Source: Ariolimax columbianus (Eukaryota > Mollusca > Gastropoda > Stylommatophora > Arionidae). From it: 64,000 nucleotides of DNA. Position numbers and translations under genes: made by a program. Under the pieces are notes generated by a model. It was not told the origin of the DNA and searched no databases. It saw only the letters and a program-made list of their open reading frames with translations. Location: assembly GCA_036924085.1 (NCBI GenBank), contig JAVGWX010000005.1, positions 82,489,666 to 82,553,665 on the forward strand, read 5' to 3'. Numbering within the stretch: the stretch's first letter is position 1; each line of letters starts with the position of its first letter. Below are positions 12,087 to 21,344 of this stretch, in pieces.

Positions 12087-12500
12087 CCAACACTGAAATG
12101 ACTGACATGCCGAGACCACTTTTCTGGGGTCTAATATGAAACTGCTGCTGGATTTAGACCCCCAGAAATCTGGGGTTATGCCCTCTGTGGCTCGGTTGGT
12201 CTGCATCCAGTGTCTGAAAAAGGAATTGACGGAAGAGCACTATCAGGAGTGGAGCCTGAGGCTAAAATTGACTAAACACGCCAATAGTGTAGAATGACTG
12301 TCAAAAGAGAGCACCTTCGTGGGGTCTAATAGTGAACATGTGCTGGTATTAGACCCACGGAAAACAGGTCAGTCTCAAAACCCCCAAATGAAAGAGCGCC
12401 TGCTACGGTAATCTGGTCTTCACCCTGCAGAAATCGCAGGCTCCAGAAACTGGGCCATTTACAAACTAAAAGCCCTCTATTGATACGGTCTGGCTAATAT
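12087..12500 (+). pseudogene. scrambled, tandemly copied 18S/28S pieces
   Basis: Directly after the 18S break, text like the 28S 3' region appears (tggatttagacccccagaaa). At 12219 the 18S motif aaaggaattgacggaagagc returns with many changes, followed again by tgctggtattagacccacgg. A 28S-like tgctacggtaatctggtctt follows at 12411. The order 18S piece, then 28S piece, occurs twice, so the fusion was made before a local duplication of about 190 bp. Confidence 0.65.
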
Positions 12501-12960
12501 TGAACGGGTGCTGGAAATAAACCCTCTGAAGACAGGTCAGCTTTACCCTACAAATGACAATGCTCTGCTACGGTAATCCTGCTACGCCCGAGAGGAGCCG
12601 CAGACATTTTGGTTCACGTACTAGGCGGATAAGCCAACGGTTCGAGGTGAGGGATTATGGCCGAACACCTCTAAGCCAAAAATCCCGCCTAAAAGCAGCC
12701 CAGCACAAATGCAAAGGGAGGCTTCGACATGGTGGGGACTTCGGGGTCACGCTCCAGCCCCGCCCGGTCAAGCCGCAGAATGAGGTCTCTGCCGTCCGCT
12801 GATAAAAGCGGGCGGGAAGCTGCTCGATATTCACCCCATACGGCGATGAGGAATGAAATCATTTGTAGAAGACTTAGTTCTCGGTCGGGTACCCTAAGCA
12901 GTAGATCAGCTACCTCACTGCGAACTGCTGAGACTCAACCCTTGACCATGTCCGCTCCCT
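12500..12960 (+). pseudogene. 28S rRNA 3'-end pseudogene
   Basis: Follows the 28S 3' end in order: gctggaaataaaccctctga / agacaggtcagctttaccct, tgctacggtaatcctgctac, gcccgagaggagccgcagac (the sarcin-ricin loop region, altered from AGTACGAGAGG), gccgaacacctctaagccaa, then gactcaacccttgaccatgt / ccgctccct near the natural 28S end. Several universally conserved bases are changed, so this copy is not functional. Confidence 0.75.
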
Positions 12961-13009
12961 AGGCGGACAACATCTCCGAGCAAGACTAGGCTTGTCACCT
13001 GGTCAAATG

Positions 13010-13205
13010 CACTATTTCGAGAGGAATCACAGGTCGCTGACATTTGGTTCACGTGCTTGGCTGATAAGCTACCATCTGAGGGATTACGGCCGAACGCCTC
13101 TAAGCCAGAATCCCGCCCAAAATCTCAGCACCACTGAGATGGGAGGCTACGACATGGCTGGGGCTTGTGTCCCGGCCCGATCGAGCCGCAGGAATGCACC
13201 TGGTA
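13010..13205 (+). pseudogene. second 28S 3'-end fragment
   Basis: Contains tcgagaggaatcacaggtcg, gacatttggttcacgtgctt, accatctgagggattacggc and gaacgcctctaagccagaat, then the same downstream text as the first copy (gggaggctacgacatgg). The ccaatggtgcgaag segment expected after gctgataag is deleted. Confidence 0.75.
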
Positions 13206-14060
13206 AAATGCACTCCTTCCTCGCTCTTTGCATCTGTCTGCTATCAGTCATTCCAATGGACGCAGAAGAGATGCAGTCCAGCGGACACTGCACCTCCTGT
13301 CCTATGGTGGCAAGTTCCCGGGTGGCGGGGAATGCTAGGCGTACCATCACTGCAGATGAGCCGAGAAAATAGAGCGAGCAAAAAGATACCTCACTCATAT
13401 GCATATGCTACGTTTCTGGCAGGACGTGACGATCCTGGGAAAAAGTCACACTGGACTGCCTCTCTTCCGGGATAGTACAAACTAGTACATAGTCCATCAT
13501 ATCATTTCCAAACGCTATAGACACGAGTAGGGAAGACTCGATAGTCCTGCAAGACAACTTCCCAAGAGAGACAACTCTGACCAAAAACAACTGCTGCTTT
13601 GCAGTTAGGCTGGGGACAGCCAAAGGCTAAGGAGGGCAACCCTACAGAAACGCCTGTTGAAATCGGATGCACTGAGCCACTGGCTAACAAATTAAATCAG
13701 TGCAACGTAAATATCGCTGTAAACAGCGTACGAAGAAGAAGAAGAAGAACTTCCACTACCAGCACGTTTCAGTCGACCCAAATGTATACGAGATTTATTT
13801 GTAAATGAGAATATGGCCGACGCTTATGGAAAGAAAGGCAGCAAGTAATGGAACTGGCTGCTCCACCTTACACGGGATATGACTTACAATAATGAAACTC
13901 CTAACACTTCATCCCCTGCGGCGGTTTCTGCTATGGGACTTTATGTATTCCCAAAACTAAATACGATTTACCTCAGCTCACAGTGATTCTGATAACTATA
14001 ATAGGTATATATTAATCGAAGATGTGGCGGTACTGAAGGTCAAAAGTCAACAAACACCTA
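13206..14060. other. no gene recognised; possible repeat debris
   Basis: Includes a (GAA)n stretch at 13733-13748, reached by gtaaacagcgtacgaagaag. The same junction ends the LINE on the minus strand near 59330, so 13560-13750 may be LINE 3' debris. The cctaacacttcatcccct block near 13890 is shared with 17640 and 54840. Confidence 0.35.
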
Positions 14061-14067
14061 CATGGTT

Positions 14068-14425
14068 CTTAGTTCTGAGTCTTAGTCGACCTGTACTTCT
14101 ACAGTGATAGATGCCCCTGTGCAGGTACCTGCTCTGGTATGAGCTGGATGTAATCGGGTTTGCTTAGCGGGCTAGGCTCGAGCAGCTTGTTATTCCGCTA
14201 CGCAGGGACAAGTGCCGCGCAGGGTGGTAAATCGATATGAGAGTCTATCTTATTATACACTAGGGCAAAGAATACCCGCAGCCTGTTAGGCGCCATCTAT
14301 GCTGCTCTAAACAAACCACGTAACCATAGCCATTATACCATGTCACACAGTTAGTCGCCATTACGACATGCTCTCTGTGGGGCAGTGGTTCTATTCTTGT
14401 TCTTGTCATACACAAAGACCCCGGC
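14068..14425 (+). repeat. dispersed repeat Rep1, copy 2
   Basis: About 358 bp from ttcttagttctgagtcttag to catacacaaagaccccggcg, matched nearly end to end by 18597-18968 and, inverted, by 53218-53542. No ORF is evident. It includes gtacttctacag, gcctgttaggcgccatctat and cgacatgctctctgt. It behaves like a non-autonomous element; the class is unknown. Confidence 0.8.
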
Positions 14426-14795
14426 GGAGCACTCGGGATCTACATAGGTACGGTTCACTTACCGCACGGGGACATAAACACACGTTATGACCACGAGGTC
14501 CTCCTCAGGGACAAGGGACACATGAAAACACTTGACCAATCACAACAAAAGCGATTAGTTTGGATCGGACAAGAAGAACAATACTTTTGTGGCAGCCATT
14601 TGCCAGATTGACAAAAAAATGCATGAATCACGGCATGTCAGATATGACAGGATAGACCAAACATGGAACAAACAATATGATTACCAAATAAAATACATAT
14701 TATCAAATGTGTACACACGCAAAAGTAAATAAGTTCATGAATTCGTACAAATACAATGATGCGTACTACATGATATTATGAGTATACCATACACA
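14426..14795. other. no gene recognised
   Basis: Contains acgttatgaccacgaggtcc (14484), a motif also found at 45252 and, inverted, near 27350 and 47600. Otherwise unremarkable. Confidence 0.35.
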
Positions 14796-15025
14796 CATCC
14801 ATACACACACACACACACGCAAACGCACACGCACAGGCACAGAGACAGACACACACAGACAGACACAGACATAGAGACAGACACACACAGACATACACAC
14901 ACACAGACACACACAGACACACACATATACACACACACACAGAGACACACATACACACACAAACAAACACACACACACAGACACACACACACAGACACAC
15001 ACACACACACATATATATATATTTC
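14796..15025. repeat. (CA)n microsatellite with CAGA interruptions
   Basis: About 230 bp of acacac/cacaga on the plus strand ending in (AT)n. The ORFs read from it (Thr/His or Cys/Val runs) are artefacts. Confidence 0.97.
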
Positions 15026-15200
15026 GTCTTGTGCCGCCCGACCTCAGTGACAAGTCAAGGACAAGACGACTAGGGGGCGACTACGAGATTCAGGGTACTC
15101 CTCATCAAGCACCCGTGAAAAAGACGACGGAGTCCGGAGTCGAACCCACACCACCTATTCACGAGGCCGACGGCTTAACCACTTCGCCACGGAATCCCCT
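15026..15200 (-). mobile_element. SINE-a copy, minus strand
   Basis: The reverse complement gives a tRNA-like head (tggcgaagtggttaagccgt, then gggttcgactccggactccg). The body follows (gtctttttcacgggtgcttg) and ends at the (AT)/(CA) tract, which is its 3' side. Same family as 41645-41860. Confidence 0.8.
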
Positions 15201-15680
15201 GGATAATACTAACAAGCAACTAAAACTGATGATCCTGAGAACATGCATATTCACTGTAAGAATGTACGGGTGCGAGACATGGACTATGACAAAAGCAACA
15301 AGAAAGGAAATCGGAGCGTTCAAAACAAAATGTTACAAAAGAATCGTAAAAATTTCTTAGATAAAGAAAATGACATATAAAACCATCCTAGAAGACATGA
15401 ATGTTGAAGAAAACTGGCTCAAAACAATGTTGTGTTTCGGAATTGGAATTTTGTCGGCCACGTCAAACGTCATGACGGACTGGAAAGAACGGCCATAGAG
15501 GGTATGGTACCTGGAAGGCGACGCTGGGGTCGACTAAGGTGAAGGTAGATACATGATATTAAGGATACTCTAAACATGAACATGGCGGGCGGGGAGATTG
15601 ACTGCAAACCGAGATTCATTTTGGTTGGCTGTAATGAGAGCGACGTCCTACAAAGGACATGCTACATGATGATGATGATT
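15201..15680 (+). mobile_element. LINE ORF 3' end, decayed
   Basis: Frames give LKLMILRTCIFTVRMYGCET then WTMTKATRKEIGAFKTKCYK, followed after frameshifts by a piece like F.GHVKRHDGLER and DVLQRTC. This is the C-terminus of a LINE pol (YGCETWT...). It ends with acatgatgatgatgattata, a microsatellite-like 3' tail. Related to 59660-60252 (minus). Confidence 0.75.
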
Positions 15681-15860
15681 ATATATATATATCGAAAGGC
15701 ACACATATACACATTTTTAAAATACACAAATATATATGTAAAAATATACAAATGAATGTATAATAACAGTACAATATGTGTGTGTTTGTATGTATGCACT
15801 GTATGTGTGTATGTGGTGTATGTATGGTATGTGTGTGTATGAATTGCATTTATGAATGTA
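15681..15860. repeat. AT- and TG-rich simple sequence
   Basis: atatatatatat at 15680, then interrupted tgtgtgtatg runs to about 15840. Confidence 0.85.
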
Positions 15861-16481
15861 TATGGTATTGTTTTTGTTAAATAGTTCCTAAAGTTTAAAT
15901 ATTAGTATCTTATATTATTAGCTATAGATGAATGTGACCAGCCTTTAGCCTAGTGGCATGCTATCCAGCTCCCTATCCTCTTCTACAGAATGATATAGTA
16001 GAGACGCCCATGTCCAATCTTCCCTAGACCGTTCTCAGGACATCCCAGGAGGTTACAGTGTTACGATTAATTTCTCCCCTTTCGTGCCCCTGGCATGCAT
16101 GGATATCTAGCCACGTAGCAAGATTACAACTACAATTGTGTTGGAAAACTTGTTTTTTTTTAATGTATGACATTCCTCAAATGTGTGCTGTGTCAAACGG
16201 GTAATTAGTTTGGGCGTATAACTAATAGCACGTCTAACAGCGACTTGCTCTCGTTGGTAACGAAGGATGTTCTGTCATGGTACAGGATTGGGTCTGTATC
16301 TTTATTCTTATTTTATTCAATCTGAAACAATATCACAGCATTCCTGGGTAGAACTATAGGTGTACAGTCCCTATCAACAAATGACGAAGGATATTTGTTA
16401 TAATTATTTAGTTTTAATGTTATTGTTATTGTTGAGCTTATTATTAGCATCTTTTTCTTCGTTGTTCGTCCTGAAAAGAAC

Positions 16482-16685
16482 GTTATGTATGTATGTATGT
16501 ATGTGTGTATGTATGTATGTATGTATGTATGTGTATGTGTCTGTATGTGTGTGCGTGCGTGCGTGTGTGTGTGTGAGTGTGTTTGTGTATGTCGGTATGT
16601 GTGCGTGCGTTCGTGCGTGGGTGCCTGCGTACTTGCGCGCGCACCGGCCTGTCTGCCAGCTTGCCTGTCTGTCTGTTTGCCTGCA
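16482..16685. repeat. (GTAT)n / (GTGC)n microsatellite
   Basis: tatgtatgtatg repeats from 16482, changing to gtgcgtgcgtg and ctgtctgtctg by 16680. All ORFs here are repeat artefacts. Confidence 0.95.
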
Positions 16686-16774
16686 TATTTATTCCCTTCA
16701 AAGATTTCTTGGTTTTTTTTAACTATAAGCTAGGTATCTATTTAAAACCAGGTAGTCTTTAGCGTGAACACATT

Positions 16775-16915
16775 GAAAGTGCCTTGGTAGCAGAGTGATT
16801 ATAATGTCTGCTTCTCACAGCATAGGTACTAAATTTAACCAACCACTTGTCAAACTCAAATCTACCCAGTTGTAGGGGCTGCTGCCGTCCTTGACCTGTG
16901 CCCTACAGATTTCAT
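16775..16915 (+). mobile_element. possible tRNA-derived SINE
   Basis: ggtagcagagtgattataat resembles an A-box region of a tRNA head. The B box is worn (ggtactaaatttaacc), and a body follows with ccgtccttgacctgtgccc. Only one copy is seen. Confidence 0.3.
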
Positions 16916-17549
16916 TTCGTATTTGGTGTATCGATTACAGTGTCAATATCTAATAGGTGATCAATCATTTATTTCAGTACCTCTACCGCCTGCACCTTTC
17001 TACTGTCCCAACTATCGAGGTCTCCTCATCCCAGAAGTGTCCCGAGTGCAAATATAGAAAAAACGTAATCTTCCAAACATGCCGTGAAATGTGACTAAAG
17101 AAAGTTATGCGTGAGACTTCCAACTTGCTCATATAAATCGTTGCTATTAAAACATCTACATGTGTGACCAGATGCAGTCTTCCTGTAATGGGACCAGCTG
17201 TAGTGATGGCTGTATATAGAAGACGGCATAACATAGGCGGGGAGATCGGAGCTTGGGAAACCAATATATCGCTCACTCATTGATGTGAACTCCTGCATTG
17301 CTTGTCTATACAACACCTTGACGGTTTGGGACCTCTGTGTCTTCCATCTAATCGTGCTGCAGCCATATCTCATCTACCTGCCTGCCCATTCACGCGTTGA
17401 CAAAGAGAACGACATGACCCAACTCGCGACTCAGGTGCGAATTCCTTTAGTGATGTCCGAGTGCCTGATCATGGCCTGATTGTCATAGCGATAGATCCCT
17501 GTCTGATCTTGACAAAAAATACGTCATTCAACACGTCATGTGGCCAAGT

Positions 17550-17745
17550 CAACCAGCTGTAAAATGAATGCCAGAATTACAGTTAGAGAAGGACAGTCTG
17601 CAAAAAGGAGAACTAGTAAACAAACTGTGACCTCATATAATAAAGTCTCTATCACTTCATCCCAAACAGCATTGTCTTATCTGAGACTACCTTTATCGTA
17701 TCTAGTTCCCCCATCTCCCCAAGATGTACGCTTATAACAGGTTTG
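17550..17745 (+). repeat. dispersed repeat Rep3
   Basis: The frame ITVREGQSAKRRTSKQTVTS then YNKVSITSSQTALSYL parallels the minus-strand frame at 54934-54750 (VKRKTARKKAGHPTS, YYNEVSNTSSKTAESS). Shared bases include aataaagtctctatcacttc. Perhaps a fragment of an unidentified element's ORF. Confidence 0.45.
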
Positions 17746-17749
17746 CCAC

Positions 17750-18400
17750 TACTATCTATGGATAGATCTTGCGCCTTGACGTAACAAAAAACACTGAAAT
17801 AGGAAAAACCAGACAATACAATTGAATGATGAATATGTTCTGGAAAGACGATAACAATAGTTCTCTGCCACCAGGTATGAATTATTCGTGACTTTATTGT
17901 AAGATCTCCGATTTTTCTAAGGTGGTCAATTTCCTTCCTCGCTGCATTTCTTTCTCCACCAGTATATCAGCTACCCAACTACAGCTACGTGCACTTGAGT
18001 ATATCCAGATCTGAAGTTCAACTGTTTACCTTTGCCATGAAGAGCAAGCCATGCACCTTCTCTGCTACCTAGATATTCCTGAAATACATGGGCTAAATAT
18101 TAGGACCCTGTCATAAATATGCATTCGTCATAACGCATTAAGATTGTTTAACTATTCTGTTTGTTGATAGCCTACACCCACCCGAGCAGGTCAAGTGTTA
18201 CGTTTTGTCAACAATTGATGCACGCAATTTGTGTACAGTGATTGGTCCATGATATAGCGTGGTCTAAAAATAGTATTCAATTCAATTCTCGTAAAAGGAA
18301 TCCCTGTAGTTAGAGATGAACTGTTACAGGCTTGTCCTAGATTTAAACTTTTTATGAATTCTGGGTGACCAGTTCTATACCTCACTGCCTTCACTTTCCT
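17750..18400. other. no gene recognised
   Basis: AT-rich. The ORF at 18191-18412 (minus) shows no motif. Confidence 0.35.
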
Positions 18401-18404
18401 AACA

Positions 18405-18510
18405 GAAGTCAAGTTCCCATTAACACCTGAGTCGACTGGAGCGTGTCGGGGACAGTGATCTAATCAGGTTCCTTGGTCATCAGAAGCGAGCGTTCTTCCA
18501 CTCATCTGTT
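18405..18510 (-). mobile_element. SINE-e-like fragment
   Basis: The reverse complement (gaagaacgctcgcttctgat ... ccgacacgctccagtcgact) matches the reverse complement of 37150-37258 (gtagagcgctcacttcttaa ... cgacacactccagttgtcct). Confidence 0.45.
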
Positions 18511-18596
18511 CGCTCGCTCGTCATTAACATAAATGACGTCATTCTTCTGTTTCCCATTAGAATAGGACTGATTGGTGGTCCTCCACCGATATTATT

Positions 18597-18968
18597 TTTA
18601 GTCTTAGTCAACCTGTACTTCTACAGGGGCAGATGCCCACGTGCAGTTCCCAGCCCTGGTAGGAGCTGGGTGTAGCCGGGAGAAGGGTTTCCTAATTAGC
18701 GGGCCAGGCTTGAGCAGCTTAATACTCCGCTGCGTTGGAACAAGCGCTTACGGAGGGTGGTTTACCGATGTGCGAGTTCATCTCAATAGACTCAAACACT
18801 AGAACAAAGTAGACCCGCAGCCTGTTAGGTGTCATCTATGCTGCTCTAAACAAACCACCTAACCATAGCCGGTGCTTTGCCATGCTCACAGTTAGCCGCA
18901 TCTTACGACATGCTCTCAGTCAGGCAGTGCTGCTATTCTTGTTCTTGTCATACATAAAGACCCCGGCA
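18597..18968 (+). repeat. dispersed repeat Rep1, copy 3
   Basis: Same text as 14068-14425, from tcttagtcaacctgtacttc to cataaagaccccggcag. It interrupts the 47-bp array: one array unit (tcctccaccgatattatttt) lies just to its left at 18572, the rest to its right. Confidence 0.8.
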
Positions 18969-18969
18969 G

Positions 18970-19340
18970 CCCCTTTCCACTGATAGTTCTCCACCGATAT
19001 ATTTTTTAGAAAAAATGCCATCTCCACTGATACTTCTCCACTGATGTATTTTTTAGTAAAAGTGCCTTCTCCACCAACAGTTCTCCACCGATATAATTTT
19101 TAGTAAAAGTGCCATCTCCACTGATAGTTCTCCACCGATATATTTTTTAGTAGAAGTGCCATCTCCACTGATAGTTTTCCACCGATATATTTTTTAGTAA
19201 AAGTGCCATCTCCACTGACAGTTCTCCACCGAAATAATTTTTAGTAAAAGTGCCATCTCCACTGATAGTTCTCCACCGATATAATTTTCAGTAAAAGTGT
19301 CATCTCCACTGACAGTTCTCAACTGATATATTTTTAGTTC
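18970..19340. repeat. 47-bp minisatellite, about 7.5 copies
   Basis: Unit tctccaccgatatatttttt plus agtaaaagtgccatctccactgatagt, starting at 18988, 19035, 19082, 19129 and so on. Confidence 0.92.
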
Positions 19341-19344
19341 AGTA

Positions 19345-20048
19345 CATGTGCCATCTCATTTCGCCCAATGCCATATAGTGGTATCTGCAAGTGTTTGTGA
19401 GCTGTTGTTTAGTTTCGTACAGAGTGTTTCATTTGTCTGTCCTCGGAGAAAGAAGCGTTTTCAAGCGCCGGACACTGAAACAGATGGTGTTCAACAGTTT
19501 CATAGTCAGTACTCTGGAGTATGTTCTGCTCTCGTGACTGTAAAGTTGTTTGTGTTGAGTGCGAAGTCGGAAAATGATACTTTGATATATCCTTTTCAAG
19601 AGGTTGATGTTGTCTTTGGAATTTGGAATGGTCATATTTTTTTAGATTTCTCTCTCAGTATGCCCAATTACCAATCTATTCTGCCAGGCCTCTTTGTTCG
19701 CACTATTCAGGAGTTGTTTGACTGTCTGTATGGTCGTTGGTGTGTATTGTTGTTCTTGACTGTTCCCTTCTTAACCAGTCTATCTGCCTTGTCATTGCCA
19801 GTAGTATTTGAGTGACCACGGATTCATTGCATAACAGAATAGAATGTGATAAATTGGCTGGCATCTAGGGATATTTGGGTAAGTTCAGGCCTTCAATTAC
19901 GACCATCTTCCAGAGTATGAAAAGCTGATAATGAGTCTGTGAAGATTACGATGCTTTTGGGCTTTTGATGGGAAGGTCTCAATATAATCCTCAGGTGGTA
20001 CACAGCTACTTCCAATGCTGTTATTTCGGCCTCAGAGTATGAACATAT
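19345..20048 (-). mobile_element. LINE RNase H / C-terminal remnant
   Basis: The minus strand reads SEAEITALEVAVYHLRI and VIFTDSLSAFHTLEDGRN (RNase H acidic-residue motif). After frameshifts and stops come GHSNTTGNDKADRLVKKGT (the RNase H end motif) and FRLRTQHKQLYSHESRTYSR. Order and spacing match an RNase-H-bearing LINE of a different sequence family from that at 1-1625. Confidence 0.75.
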
Positions 20049-20226
20049 CTCTCCCAGGCACTTGCACTTACGTTTCGGCATGCATTTTATGTAAGGGTGT
20101 GCTTCCTCCTGCATTTTCTAAGGGTTTGCTTCCCAGGGGTAACGGCCGGTGCTGTGATGGGGATCAAACTCAACACCTTCGGGTTGTGAGCCGTATTACT
20201 TAACCACTATCCCACGCCGACCCCCG
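20049..20226 (-). mobile_element. SINE-b copy, minus strand
   Basis: The reverse complement begins gtcggcgtgggatagtggtt (A-box side), then ttgagtttgatccccatcac (worn B box) and gcaccggccgttacccctgg. The same body text is at 49805-50000 on the plus strand. Confidence 0.8.
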
Positions 20227-20229
20227 ATG

Positions 20230-20655
20230 TTTGTAATTTATGTACCTTTCTCAGTACATTCATTTATGCGCTCGTCTTCATTATTTTTTTCCCTCTCCAA
20301 TGAGGTGTCACTGAATATTCCTAATCAGTGTTCACGTTGTGATCTTCATTTCCCTCTTCTCCCATTAAAATCGCCTAGTGCGATCAAATCATCCTTCTCA
20401 TTGATCTCATTGGGCGTAGACCTAGATCATTATTGTTGTTTTCCCATTGTCAACCGTCAGTAAATGTGTTAGTTTCACTGATGTATTATGTTTCTACAAT
20501 GAACTTTGCTTTTTCTGGGTGCACACGAAACCCTATAGCATCCTTTGATTTGTCCTGTCTGTTGACTCTCTAATACATGAGACCCATGGGTCTCTTTAAT
20601 CCTCGGCCCATTCTTTTTTAAATCTGATAGTCCCAGAATTCTTTTCTTAGTTTTT
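20230..20655. other. no gene recognised
   Basis: T-rich sequence with a small ORF at 20227-20463 lacking recognisable motifs. Confidence 0.35.
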
Positions 20656-20659
20656 GTCC

Positions 20660-20765
20660 AAAAATTATATCAGGTCCGACTGGTATATTAACAGAAAATT
20701 ATATCAGCTCCGACTGGTATATTAACAGAAAATTATATCAGCTCCGACTGGTATATTAACATTGA
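20660..20765. repeat. 34-bp tandem repeat, 3 copies
   Basis: aaaattatatcagctccgac plus tggtatattaacag, three times. Confidence 0.9.
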
Positions 20766-21344
20766 ATCTTGCTGTTCTAGTCACGTGCCTATTTCGGAAC
20801 CCCATAACGTTTCCAGTCGGTAATCCGTTGAGATCAGTCCGTTTAAGCTCCTATAACGGTTTCCCCACAATAGTTACTGTCTGTCGGCTTACTAGGCCTG
20901 TCACAGCATTGCTGTATCCGCTAACAGATTTTCAGGGTAAACCCTTATTTATCCGCCCGCAACCGCCACCCCAAGCCCCCACCCAGCCGCCCCGTTTCTA
21001 CCTACTTCAACATGAACGTGGTGCACTTTTATGTGAAATTTCAAAACCAGTTTTCTAAATGAACCAACAATTAAATCATAAATAAATGAGACCCCAAAAA
21101 TGTAGGACATACGAGGAACAAGTATTTATAAACGCCCGTTTATGTCGGTAATTTATAATCCTGGTAGGCAATCAGACATAACAAGTGTCTGATGCCAGAC
21201 AGAGAAATGTTTTTTAAACTAATTTCGCTTTTTTTTATTTGAGGTTCCGTTTTGGACAAAAGCTTTTTCTCAGGCCGTGCATCTTTTAATTTCATTGGTG
21301 ACGTACATATGTGCGATTAAAGTTTTAGGCGACCAGGAGGTCAC

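Noticed and set aside
10227..13475. Cluster of ORFs in the GC-rich region
   Set aside because: They overlap rDNA and its spacer; stops are simply rarer in GC-rich sequence.
14735..15053. Cys/Val-rich or Thr/His-rich small proteins
   Set aside because: Translations of a (CA)n microsatellite.
16360..16762. Cys-rich membrane-like ORFs
   Set aside because: Translations of a (GTAT)n/(GTGC)n microsatellite.
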